Assembly (NCBI RefSeq): GCF_029210365.1
Contig: NZ_JARGES010000030.1
Location: 1-64,000, forward strand
DNA: 64,000 nucleotides
DNA from: Mesorhizobium sp. YIM 152430
Lineage (GTDB): Bacteria > Pseudomonadota > Alphaproteobacteria > Rhizobiales > Rhizobiaceae
Direction of reading: 5' to 3'
Shown here piece after piece: positions 52,875 through 61,386 of this stretch (positions are counted from its first letter, which is position 1; every line of letters begins with the position of its first letter). The notes below the pieces were generated by a model that was given only the letters and a program-made list of their open reading frames with translations, did not search any database and had not been told where the DNA came from. Made by a program: the position numbers and the translations under genes.

Positions 52875-54307
52875 GCGACTTGGCGCGAGCCCTGAGCTAG
52901 GGCCCGCTGCGCGAACACAGGCCCAATGCCAATGAGGATCGTCTGGTCAGCGTCGAACGTCGAAAGCGCCTGCGCCAGGCCTGCCAGATCGGTGCGGCCG
53001 AGCCGCTCGGTCGGCCGCGCGAGATCGGCGGCGACGGCGACAGGCGTCGCGGCCGCCATGCCACGAGCAATCATCGTCGCCGCGATTTCATCCGCCATGC
53101 GCGCGCCCATGTAGAAGATGGTAGTCGCCGACGGGTCCGCGATCGCCGCCCAGTCGACATCGTCCGGCAGGCCGCCCTTCTTCGAATGCCCAGTCACGAA
53201 GCGCACGGACTTCGCCCTGTCGCGATGGGTGAGCGAGATGCCGAGCGCGGACGCCATCGCGAGGCCCGCCGTGATGCCCGGCACCACGTCGAAGCCGATA
53301 CCCGCAGAGCGCAACACCTCGATCTCCTCGCCAGCCCGGCCGAAGATCATCGGATCGCCCGACTTCAGCCGCACGACGCGCCGCCCGGCCTTTGCCAGCG
53401 CGACCATCCTGTCGTTGATTTCGTGCTGGCGGCAGCTCGGCCGGCCCGCCCGCTTGCCGACGAGAATGCGCCGCGCCTCGCGGCGGGCGAGCTCCAGCAC
53501 ATCGTCGGAAACGAGGTCGTCGAAGAGGATGACGTCTGCCGCCTGCAGCGCCCGCATCGCCTTCAAGGTGAGGAGTTCGGCATCGCCCGGCCCCGCGCCG
53601 ACAAAGGTGACATGCCCCTCCCGGCTCGCGCCATCCTTGCCGATCATCGAGTCGATGTCGGCATCTGCTGTAGGTGCTTCGCCAAAAGCCCGGTCGGCAA
53701 ACCGTTCCCAGAAGGCACGGCGCGGCGCGCCCATGGCGAGCCTTTCATTCACCTTTTCGCGCCAGTCGCGCGCCCACGCCGTCCACTCCGCGAGTGATGG
53801 CGGGAGCAGCGTTTCGATGCGGCGACGGATCGCCTGTCCGATGATCGGGGCCGCGCCCGCCGTCGAAATGCCGATCACGGCGGGCGAGCGGTTGACGATC
53901 GCACCGAACTGGAAATCGCAGAAGGCTGGCTTGTCGATGACGTTGCAGGCGGCGCCCGCCACGCGCGCGGCATGCCGAAAGCGCTCGGCATCCGCTGCGC
54001 CCTCTGCGTCGGCGACGGCAATCACGGCATCGGCGAGATCGCCTGCCTGCCACTCGCGGTCGTGAAGTGACACGCCCGGTTCGCGTTCGGCAAGGCGGAC
54101 AAGCTCCTCGCACCGGCCCTCGCGCTGCGCGTAGACGTGGAGATCGGCACCCGCAGCCGCGATCAGTTCCGCTTTCCAGGCGGCCGCCGCCGTGCCGCCG
54201 GCGACGACGGCGCGCCGGCCGGCCAGGTCGTAGAAGACGGGTAGGACGCTGAGCGGCCGGATGCGGGCTGGCGCGGCGTCACTCGGCTGCCTGGGCAGGA
54301 TATGCAT
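52871..54307 (-). CDS. cysG: siroheme synthase (multifunctional)
   Basis: A 478-residue enzyme. The N-terminal half (LPVFYDLAGRRAVVAGGTAA; NVIDKPAFCDFQFGAIVNRS) is the NAD-dependent precorrin-2 dehydrogenase/ferrochelatase; the C-terminal half (VTFVGAGPGDAELLTLKAMR; RLKSGDPMIFGRAGEEIEVL) is uroporphyrinogen-III methyltransferase. It makes siroheme, the cofactor of NirB in the same operon. The ATG at 54307 gives MHILPRQPSD; the frame is open upstream within nasA, which it overlaps by 29 bases. Confidence 0.93.
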   Translation of the reverse strand: MHILPRQPSDAAPARIRPLSVLPVFYDLAGRRAVVAGGTAAAAWKAELIAAAGADLHVYAQREGRCEELVRLAEREPGVSLHDREWQAGDLADAVIAVADAEGAADAERFRHAARVAGAACNVIDKPAFCDFQFGAIVNRSPAVIGISTAGAAPIIGQAIRRRIETLLPPSLAEWTAWARDWREKVNERLAMGAPRRAFWERFADRAFGEAPTADADIDSMIGKDGASREGHVTFVGAGPGDAELLTLKAMRALQAADVILFDDLVSDDVLELARREARRILVGKRAGRPSCRQHEINDRMVALAKAGRRVVRLKSGDPMIFGRAGEEIEVLRSAGIGFDVVPGITAGLAMASALGISLTHRDRAKSVRFVTGHSKKGGLPDDVDWAAIADPSATTIFYMGARMADEIAATMIARGMAAATPVAVAADLARPTERLGRTDLAGLAQALSTFDADQTILIGIGPVFAQRALAQGSRQVA

Positions 54308-56960
54308 CGACGATTCTCCTGATCTCGGAGCGGCACGAGCCGCAATTGGTGCCGGCGCCGAGCGCCTGGCCGATGGCGTCGAGGCTGCGGCAGCCGGATT
54401 GCGCGGCGGCGGCAAGCTGGTTAACGCCGACATTGAAGCAGGCGCAGACGACGCGCCCGATCGAGGGTCCCGCCTCCGGCGCGCGGCCGGACAAAAGTGC
54501 CCGCCGTTCGCCTGCCGAAAGCCGGTCCGGTGAGGCGAGCAGCGACGTCAGCCACGCCGCATCCGGCAGATGGGCGACGGGCGCGACCATCAACGCCTCC
54601 GCCAGCGAGCCTGCTCCGTCAAGCATCGCGGCGCGATAGTTCAGCCCATGCCGATCGCGATATTCGACGAGGCTTTCGGCCATCGCCGGCAGCAAAGCGC
54701 GCGCCAGCAGGATGCCTTGGTCAGGCGTCTCCGTACCGGTCAGCGCATAGGACCAGCCGCCCGCGACCGCCTGCCGGCTCCAGTGGACGAAGCCGGTCGG
54801 GCGGAGGTCGCGGCGCGTCAGGAGCACGGCCTGCCAGGCGACCGTCTCGCGCGAGATTCGCGCCGGCACGTGCTTCAGTTCAGGCTGGCCGGAATAGGCG
54901 TCGGTGACGGGCGAGGAGAGCGCGCCTGCGCCCGACATCGCGGCGAACTGGCCGCTCCAGTGCATCGGCAGGAAGGCGTGGCCGGGGCGCTGCGCATCGC
55001 CGAGCCGAACCCGCGCGCGGGCAAAGCCGAAGCGCGTCTCGATTCGCGCCAGGTCGCCGTCGCGCAATCCATGCGCAATCGCGTCGCGCGGATGAAGGTC
55101 GATCACCGGCTCGGGCGCATTGGCGGCGAGCCGCGGCACGAGGCCGGTGCGCGTCATCGTGTGCCACTGGTCGCGCATGCGGCCTGTATTGAGGACGAGC
55201 GGATGGTCCGCCGTCACCGACAGGACCGGGCCTTCCTGACGGACGGCGACGAAGCGGGCGCGCCCGTCGGGGGTGGCGAAACGGCCATCGGCGAAGAGCC
55301 GCTCGGCATCGTTGCCGCCCTTCATGGCGGGCCAGAGGCGTGGTTCGAAGGCGTCGTAGTCGGCGTCCGCAATCTCCTCGAGGTCGCCGATGTGGAATTC
55401 GCGCCCGCCCGCGTTCTCGAAGGCGGAGAGCGCCGCATGCTCGCGCAGGATCGCGGCCGGACCGTCATAGGCGAAGGCGTCGCCGAAACCCATGCGCTGC
55501 GCGACGCCGCAGACGATGCGCCAGTCGGCCCGCGCCTCGCCGGGGAGGGCCAAGAAGGCGCGCTGGCGCGACATGCGGCGCTCCGAATTCGTGACCATGC
55601 CTTCCTTCTCGCCCCAGCCGGCGGCCGGAAGCAGGACCTCGGCATAACGGGTGGTGTCGGTGCGGGTGACGTCGGAGACGACCACGAAGTCGCACGCCTT
55701 CAGCGCCGCGCGCACCCGGTTCGCATCGGGCATCGACGCCGCAGGATTGGTGCCCATGATCCAGAGCGCCTTGACCTTGCCTTCGCCGATGGCGCGGAAA
55801 AGATCGACCGCCTTCAGCCCCGGCCTGCGGGCAGTGTCCGGCGCGTTCCAGAACCGCGCGACGCGGTCGATGTCAGCCGGCACATCGAAGTTCATGTGGG
55901 CCGCGAGCTGGTTCGCGAGCCCGCCGACCTCGCGCCCGCCCATTGCGTTCGGCTGTCCCGTCACCGAGAACGGCCCCGCCCCCGGCCGTCCGATCCGCCC
56001 CGTCGCCAGATGGCAATTGAGGATGGCATTGACCTTGTCGGTGCCGTGCGCGGACTGGTTGACGCCCTGGCTGTAAACCGTGACCGTGCGCGGTGTCGCC
56101 GCGAAGGCGTCGACGAACGCCTGCACGTCGGCCGTCCGCAGGCCGCAGCCGCGCGCGACATCTTCCAATGAAGGCGCATCCGCGCTCGCCAGCGACAGCG
56201 CTTCGGCAAATCCGTTCGTATGCGCCGCAACATAGTCCTGAGCGACCGCGCCCATCCGCGCCAAATGCGCGAGCAGCCCGTTGAAGAGCAGGACGTCCGT
56301 GCCCGGATTGAGCGCCAGGTGCAGGTCGCATTCCTCCGCCGTCGCGGTGCGACGCGGATCGATAACGACAATCTTCGTTCCTCTCGCCTGCCGCGTGGCC
56401 AGCATCCGCTGGTAGAGCACCGGATGGCACCAGGCCGTGTTCGACCCGACGAGGATGATCAGGTCGGCCTCCTCAAAATCGGCATAGATGCCCGGCACCA
56501 CATCCTCGCCGAACGCGCGGCGATGTCCGGCGACCGACGACGCCATGCAGAGCCGCGAATTCGTGTCGATGTTGCCCGAGCCGATAAAGCCTTTCATCAG
56601 CTTGTTGACGACGTAGTAGTCCTCGGTCAGCAACTGGCCCGACACGTAGAAGGCGAAGGCGTCCGGCCCATATTCCGTGACCGTCTTGGCAAAGCGCGCG
56701 GCGACGACGTCCAGTGCTTCGTCCCACCCGGCAGCCCTGCCGCCGATCTCAGGCTGAAGCAGCCTTCCGTCGAGCCCCATCGTCTCCCCGAGCGCCGCGC
56801 CCTTGGAGCAGAGCCGGCCGAGATTGGCCGGATGGTTCGGGTCGCCGCGGACGGTGACCTCGCCATCCGCGGCGACCTTCGCCAGCACGCCGCAACCCAC
56901 CCCGCAATAGGGGCAGGTCGTCCTCACCTCGGCCACCGGGCGATCCTGCATCGCGCTCAC
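54279..56960 (-). CDS. nasA: assimilatory nitrate reductase catalytic subunit
   Basis: An 893-residue cytosolic molybdopterin enzyme reducing nitrate to nitrite. An N-terminal 4Fe-4S site uses Cys 16, 19, 23 and 51 (TTCPYCGVGCG, GRLCSKG). Typical Mo-bisMGD segments follow (TNSRLCMASSVAGHRRAFGE, YSQGVNQSAHGTDKVNAILN, GTNPAASMPD). A C-terminal BFD-like [2Fe-2S] domain (VCACFNVGVNQL...GTNCGSCRSEIRR) is fused, as in the NasA type that takes electrons from a reductase. ATGA overlap with nirD. Confidence 0.95.
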   Translation of the reverse strand: MSAMQDRPVAEVRTTCPYCGVGCGVLAKVAADGEVTVRGDPNHPANLGRLCSKGAALGETMGLDGRLLQPEIGGRAAGWDEALDVVAARFAKTVTEYGPDAFAFYVSGQLLTEDYYVVNKLMKGFIGSGNIDTNSRLCMASSVAGHRRAFGEDVVPGIYADFEEADLIILVGSNTAWCHPVLYQRMLATRQARGTKIVVIDPRRTATAEECDLHLALNPGTDVLLFNGLLAHLARMGAVAQDYVAAHTNGFAEALSLASADAPSLEDVARGCGLRTADVQAFVDAFAATPRTVTVYSQGVNQSAHGTDKVNAILNCHLATGRIGRPGAGPFSVTGQPNAMGGREVGGLANQLAAHMNFDVPADIDRVARFWNAPDTARRPGLKAVDLFRAIGEGKVKALWIMGTNPAASMPDANRVRAALKACDFVVVSDVTRTDTTRYAEVLLPAAGWGEKEGMVTNSERRMSRQRAFLALPGEARADWRIVCGVAQRMGFGDAFAYDGPAAILREHAALSAFENAGGREFHIGDLEEIADADYDAFEPRLWPAMKGGNDAERLFADGRFATPDGRARFVAVRQEGPVLSVTADHPLVLNTGRMRDQWHTMTRTGLVPRLAANAPEPVIDLHPRDAIAHGLRDGDLARIETRFGFARARVRLGDAQRPGHAFLPMHWSGQFAAMSGAGALSSPVTDAYSGQPELKHVPARISRETVAWQAVLLTRRDLRPTGFVHWSRQAVAGGWSYALTGTETPDQGILLARALLPAMAESLVEYRDRHGLNYRAAMLDGAGSLAEALMVAPVAHLPDAAWLTSLLASPDRLSAGERRALLSGRAPEAGPSIGRVVCACFNVGVNQLAAAAQSGCRSLDAIGQALGAGTNCGSCRSEIRRIVDAYPAQAAE

Positions 56961-57295
56961 TCCGCCGCAAGGATCGCGGGTTCGAGGCCGAGCCGGATGC
57001 GGCCTTCCTCGACGCTGACGGGGATCGTTCTGACCGCGCCCTCGTCCACCCCCAGCGCCTTGCCGGTCTCGAGCGAGATGACCCAGTTGTGGAGCGGGCA
57101 GGTCACCGCCGCGCCATGGACGATGCCCTCGCTCAGATGCCCGCCGCGGTGCGGACAGTGATCCTCGATGGCAAAGATGCGGTCGTCGGCGGTGCGGAAG
57201 ACGCCGATCCGTCCCTGCGGCGTCGCCACGCAGCGCGCGCCGCGTTGGGGAATGTCGGCGATCGTGCCGATGTCGAACCAGTGCTCCGCGCTCAT
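56957..57295 (-). CDS. nirD: nitrite reductase small subunit
   Basis: A 112-residue Rieske-fold protein. It keeps both ligand pairs (CPHRGGHLSEG and CPLHNWVIS, i.e. C-x-H and C-x2-H), whereas some NirD proteins lack them. It supports NirB in nitrite reduction. Overlaps nirB by 4 bases upstream and nasA by 4 bases downstream. Confidence 0.93.
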   Translation of the reverse strand: MSAEHWFDIGTIADIPQRGARCVATPQGRIGVFRTADDRIFAIEDHCPHRGGHLSEGIVHGAAVTCPLHNWVISLETGKALGVDEGAVRTIPVSVEEGRIRLGLEPAILAAE

Positions 57296-59742
57296 TCCGC
57301 TGCCTCCTTGAAGGCGAGCGCCGTCATCGGGCGGAACTCGTGCTTGTCCTTGCCCGAGACACGCTCGGACCAGGGGTCGACCTGCGCGAATTTCTGGCTG
57401 AAGACGAAACGGTCGAAATAGGCGCGGCGGCGCTCACGGTCGTCGAGCACCTGACGGCGCACCTCGTCGGTGCCGATACGCTTTGCCCATTTGTAGATGC
57501 GCTCCAGATAGCGCGCCTGCTCGCGATACATCTGGACGATCGCGACGATCACCTCCAGCGCCTCGTCCTCGGTCGGGACGAGGCCGAGAACCTCCGTGCC
57601 CTTGATGTCGAGGCCTGCAGCGCCGGCAAAGTGGATCTCGTAGCCCGAGTCGACGCAGATCACGCCGACATCCTTGCAGGTCGCCTCCGCACAGTTTCGC
57701 GGGCAGCCGGAGACGGCCATCTTCACCTTGGCCGGCGTCCACGAGCCCCACATGAATTTCTCGATGCGGATGCCGAAACCGGTCGAATCCTGCGTGCCGA
57801 AGCGGCACCAGTCCGTGCCGACGCAGGTCTTCACGGTGCGCAGGCCCTTGGCGTAGGCGTGGCCGGAGACGAACCCCGCCTGGCCGAGGTCGGACCAGAC
57901 GGCGGGCAAATCCTCCTTGCGGATTCCCAGCATGTCGATGCGTTGGCCGCCCGTCACCTTCACGGTCGGAATCGCGAACTTGTCGACGACGTCGGCGATT
58001 GCACGCAGTTCGGCCGCGCTCGTCACGCCGCCCCACATGCGCGGCACGACCGAATAGGTGCCATCCTTCTGGATGTTGGCGTGGACGCGCTCGTTGACGA
58101 AACGCGACTGGTAGTCGTCGGAATATTCGTCGGGCCAGTCGCAGACTAGGTAATAGTTCAGCGCCGGTCGGCATTTCGCGCAGCCGCAGGACGTCTTCCA
58201 CTCCAGTTCCTGCATCACCGACGGAATCGTCTTCAGTTCCTTCGCCTTGATAAGCCGGCGCACATCGTCATGGCCAAGATCGGTGCAGCCGCACATGGGC
58301 TGGACGGCCGCCGGGTTGTAGGCGGTGCCGAGCGTCAACGTCATCAGCTTCTCGACGAGCCCGGTGCAGGTGCCGCAGGACGCCGACGCCTTGGTGTGCG
58401 CGCGCACCTCGTCGAGGCTCGTCAGGCCCCTCGCGGTGATCGTGCCGGTGATCTTGCCCTTGCAGACGCCGTTGCAGCCGCAGATCTCGGCGTCATCCGC
58501 CAAGGCCGCAACGGCCGCCAGAGGGTCCGCCGGAGCGCCTCCCTGGAACATCTGGCCGAAGATCAGCGTGTCGCGCATCTGCGAGATGTCGGTCGCCTTC
58601 TTCTTCAGGTCGTTGAACCAGGCGCCGTCGCCCGTCTCGCCGAAGAGGACCGTCCCGATGATGCGGTTGTCCTTGAGGACGACGCGCTTGTAGATGCCGG
58701 CCGAGGCGTCGCGCAGGATGATTTCGTCGCGGTCGTCGCCATCGGCGAAATCGCCCAGCGAATAAAGGTCGATGCCGGTGACCTTGAGCTTGGTCGGCGT
58801 GTCTGTATGAACGAAGCGCTTGTCCTCGCCGCCGGTCAATGCCGCCGCCGCGACCCGTGCCATCTCGTAGAGCGGGGCGACGAGGCCGTAGACATTGCCG
58901 GCAACCTCCGCGCATTCGCCTACGGCAAGAATGTCGGGGTCCGAAGTCACCATCCGGTCGTCGGTGAGGATGCCGCGATTGACGGAAAGGCCCGCTTCCT
59001 TGGCCAAAGCCGTGTTCGGGCGGATGCCGACCGCCATGACGACCAGCTTCGCGGGAATGATCGTCCCGTCTGCGAGCTCGACGCCCTCGACACTGCCGTC
59101 GCCGACGATCGCCCTGGTGTTGGCCTTGGTGATCACGTTGATTCCGCGCGCCTCGACGGCCTTTTGCAGCAAGTACCCGGCCGCCGGATCGAGCTGGCGC
59201 TCCATCAGCGTCGGCATGACATGGAGCACCGTGACGTCCATGCCGCGCTCCTTCAGGCCCGCCGCGGCTTCCAGGCCCAAAAGGCCACCGCCGATCACCA
59301 CCGCCTTTTGCCGCGACTGGGCGGCCAGAAGCATGGCGTTGACGTCGTCGAGATCGCGATAGGTGATGACGCCCGGAAGATCGGCGCCGGGAACGGGAAT
59401 GATGAAGGGCACCGAGCCGGTCGCGATCACCAGCCGGTCGTAGGGCTCGGTCACGCCCTGGTCCGACGTCACCGTCTTCGCGTCGCGGTCGATGGCGACG
59501 ATGCGATGACCCTTGTAGAGCGTGATGCCGTTGGCGACGTACCAGCCGTCGCCGTGGATCACGATCTCCTCATAGGCCTTCTCGCCCGACAGGACCGGCG
59601 ACAGCATGATGCGATCGTAGTTCACGCGCGGCTCGGCGTTGAAGATGGTGATCGCATAGCGGCCGGGCGCGGCTTCGATCAGATGCTCCAGCATGCGCCC
59701 GGGGGCCATGCCGTTGCCGATGATGACGAGTCTTTGCGACAT
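57292..59742 (-). CDS. nirB: NADH-dependent nitrite reductase large subunit
   Basis: An 816-residue siroheme enzyme reducing nitrite to ammonia. Order: FAD/NAD-binding domains (MSQRLVIIGNGMAPGRMLEH; KAVVIGGGLLGLEAAAGLKE), BFD-like [2Fe-2S] domain (CGCNGVCKGKIT...SCGTCTGLVEKL), then the sulfite/nitrite reductase domain with siroheme-4Fe-4S Cys in CVGTDWCRFGTQD and GCPRNCAEATCKD. The ATG at 59742 follows GAGGAG; the frame runs antisense-open into narK, and the MTARSKP start at 59763 is less likely. Confidence 0.95.
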   Translation of the reverse strand: MSQRLVIIGNGMAPGRMLEHLIEAAPGRYAITIFNAEPRVNYDRIMLSPVLSGEKAYEEIVIHGDGWYVANGITLYKGHRIVAIDRDAKTVTSDQGVTEPYDRLVIATGSVPFIIPVPGADLPGVITYRDLDDVNAMLLAAQSRQKAVVIGGGLLGLEAAAGLKERGMDVTVLHVMPTLMERQLDPAAGYLLQKAVEARGINVITKANTRAIVGDGSVEGVELADGTIIPAKLVVMAVGIRPNTALAKEAGLSVNRGILTDDRMVTSDPDILAVGECAEVAGNVYGLVAPLYEMARVAAAALTGGEDKRFVHTDTPTKLKVTGIDLYSLGDFADGDDRDEIILRDASAGIYKRVVLKDNRIIGTVLFGETGDGAWFNDLKKKATDISQMRDTLIFGQMFQGGAPADPLAAVAALADDAEICGCNGVCKGKITGTITARGLTSLDEVRAHTKASASCGTCTGLVEKLMTLTLGTAYNPAAVQPMCGCTDLGHDDVRRLIKAKELKTIPSVMQELEWKTSCGCAKCRPALNYYLVCDWPDEYSDDYQSRFVNERVHANIQKDGTYSVVPRMWGGVTSAAELRAIADVVDKFAIPTVKVTGGQRIDMLGIRKEDLPAVWSDLGQAGFVSGHAYAKGLRTVKTCVGTDWCRFGTQDSTGFGIRIEKFMWGSWTPAKVKMAVSGCPRNCAEATCKDVGVICVDSGYEIHFAGAAGLDIKGTEVLGLVPTEDEALEVIVAIVQMYREQARYLERIYKWAKRIGTDEVRRQVLDDRERRRAYFDRFVFSQKFAQVDPWSERVSGKDKHEFRPMTALAFKEAAE

Positions 59743-59759
59743 GGGTTTGCTCCTCGCGG

Positions 59760-61037
59760 TCATTCGGCGGCGGGCGCCAAGGCGGGCGCGCGCTCGATGT
59801 TGCGGATGGCCAGGTGCATCCAGGCAAGGCTCGCGGCGACGATGAGGAAGAGCAGCATGAAGCAGCTCGTCCACTGGCCGGTCACGTCGCGCAGCACGCC
59901 GAAGGCGAAGGGCAGGACGAAGCCTCCCAGTCCGCCGATCATGCCGACGAGGCCGCCGACCGCGCCGACATTCTGCGGATAATAGACGGGGATGTGCTTG
60001 TAGACGGCCGCCTTGCCGAGGCTCATGACGAAGCCGAGGATGAAGACGAGCACGATGAACACCGCCGGCCCGATCGCAAAGGCCATGGCGCCCTCGCCCG
60101 CGACGAGGCCGAGCGAATAGTCGGGTAGACCGAGAAGCGCCGTCACCGCCGCCGCGACGAGGAACATCGTATACATGACCGCGCGCGCGCCGTAGCGATC
60201 CGACAGGACGCCGCCATAGGCGCGGAAGATCGAGGCCGGGATCGAATAGGCTGCGCCGACGATCCCCGCCGTGGCGATGTCGAAGCCGTAGACGCCGATC
60301 AGGTAGCGCGGCAGCCAGAGCGCCAGCGCAACGAAGGCGCCGAAGGCGAAGAAGTAGTAGAGCGAGAAGCGCCAGACGCGCAGATCCCTCAGCGGCGCGA
60401 ATTCGGCGGCGAAGCTGCGGACCTGCCCCGCGCCGGTCCGCCGGCGCCCGCGGATTACCGGGTCGTCCTCGGTCGCCAGCCAGAAGACGACCGTCATGAC
60501 GACGAGCGCCGCCGCCCAGATCAGCGCAACCGACTGCCAGCCCCAGGCGATCATGACGAAAGGCGCGACGAACTTCGTCACCGCAGCGCCGACATTGCCG
60601 ACGCCGAAGATGCCGAGCGCCGTGCCCTGCCGCGCCGTTGCGTAGAAGCGCGAGACGTAGGCGACGCCCACCGCGAACGAGCCGCCCGCGAGCCCCACGC
60701 CGAGCGCCGCGACAAGCATCCCGCCATAAGTGGTGGCGAAGGCGAGCAGGAAGGTGGCCACCGCCGCCGCGAGCATGGTCAGCGTATAGACGAGGCGCCC
60801 GCCGTAGCGGTCGGTCCAGATGCCGAGCAGCATGCGCACCAGCGAGCCGGTGAGGATCGGCATGCCGATCAGGAGGCCGAATTCGGTCTCCGTCAGCCCG
60901 AGCTCGTCCTTGATGCGGATGCCGATGATGGAAAAGATCGTCCACACCGCAAAGCAGACGGTGAAGGCGATCGTCGACAGCGACAGCGCCTGGGTGGCGC
61001 CGGGATGAGAGTGATCCGGTTTCAGTGCTTGTGTCAT
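59760..61037 (-). CDS. narK: nitrate/nitrite MFS transporter NarK
   Basis: A 425-residue, 12-helix major facilitator of the NarK/NasA group. FAVWTIFSIIGIRIKDELGL then TETEFGLLIGMPILTGSLVR opens the protein; the nitrate signature GKAAVYKHIPVYYPQNVGAV with G-x3-G (VGGLVGMIGGLGGF) is in the second half. It imports nitrate for NasA and starts the operon; nirB follows 18 bases later. Confidence 0.95.
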   Translation of the reverse strand: MTQALKPDHSHPGATQALSLSTIAFTVCFAVWTIFSIIGIRIKDELGLTETEFGLLIGMPILTGSLVRMLLGIWTDRYGGRLVYTLTMLAAAVATFLLAFATTYGGMLVAALGVGLAGGSFAVGVAYVSRFYATARQGTALGIFGVGNVGAAVTKFVAPFVMIAWGWQSVALIWAAALVVMTVVFWLATEDDPVIRGRRRTGAGQVRSFAAEFAPLRDLRVWRFSLYYFFAFGAFVALALWLPRYLIGVYGFDIATAGIVGAAYSIPASIFRAYGGVLSDRYGARAVMYTMFLVAAAVTALLGLPDYSLGLVAGEGAMAFAIGPAVFIVLVFILGFVMSLGKAAVYKHIPVYYPQNVGAVGGLVGMIGGLGGFVLPFAFGVLRDVTGQWTSCFMLLFLIVAASLAWMHLAIRNIERAPALAPAAE

Positions 61038-61087
61038 TTCTGGCTCCTTGGCCGGCGTGGGAAGCGCCGCACGGGTGGCTGAAAACG

Positions 61088-61152
61088 AAAAAAGCTGCCG
61101 CCAGGCCGCTGCCCCGCGCCAGTCGCGCGAAGAAGGAGCCTGAACGGCAGCT
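61088..61152 (-). terminator. leader terminator upstream of narK
   Basis: On the minus strand AGCTGCCG...CAGGC pairs with GCCTGG...CGGCAGCT across a GC-rich loop, followed by TTTTTT, between promoter and narK. A terminator in front of an operon with a NasT gene next door is the expected target of ANTAR antitermination. Confidence 0.75.
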
Positions 61153-61162
61153 TTGCCTGGAA

Positions 61163-61203
61163 GCGCCCGCCATTGGACGCCGATCTCGTGACCCTTACGG
61201 GTC
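61163..61203 (-). promoter_or_regulatory. candidate ANTAR (NasT) RNA-binding hairpins
   Basis: P1-like hairpin GACCC/GGGTC (61190-61203), 9 bases, then a P2-like hairpin with stem GCGTCC/GGGCGC and hexaloop AATGGC (61163-61180), whose A at position 1 and G at position 4 match the ANTAR loop rule. P2 ends 10 bases before the terminator stem. P1's loop does not clearly follow the rule. Confidence 0.6.
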
Positions 61204-61216
61204 TACGACATGAGAC

Positions 61217-61231
61217 GCACGGACCGTGCCA
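61217..61231 (-). promoter_or_regulatory. sigma-54-like promoter of the narK operon
   Basis: On the minus strand TGGCACGGTCCGTGC fits the -24/-12 consensus TGGCACG-N4-TTGC with one mismatch. A start about 12 bases downstream would place P1 at the very 5' end of the leader. Possible NtrC-type element TTGCGC-AA-GTGCAA lies upstream at 61350-61363. Confidence 0.6.
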
Positions 61232-61386
61232 GTTTTCGCAAATTGGCGAAAATCACGTAGATTCATGAGCTTAAGTGGATTCGGCCGAAACCGACCTTGA
61301 ACCGGGCTTGGCGCATCTGCGCGCATTGCAGCACAAATCCGCCCATAGATTGCGCAAGTGCAACATGATGATGCCGAAGTAGGCAG

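Noticed and set aside
58270-59982. 570-codon plus-strand frame opposite nirB
   Set aside because: Arg/Asp/His-rich translation without any domain, typical of the antisense frame of a GC-rich gene. Same for long frames opposite hisD, nasA and copA.
57292-61173. A 1293-codon frame covering nirB and all of narK antisense frame
   Set aside because: Only the part from 59742 is NirB; the rest reads a GC-rich alternative frame of narK with Arg-rich nonsense sequence. The NirB start has a good ribosome site at 59742.
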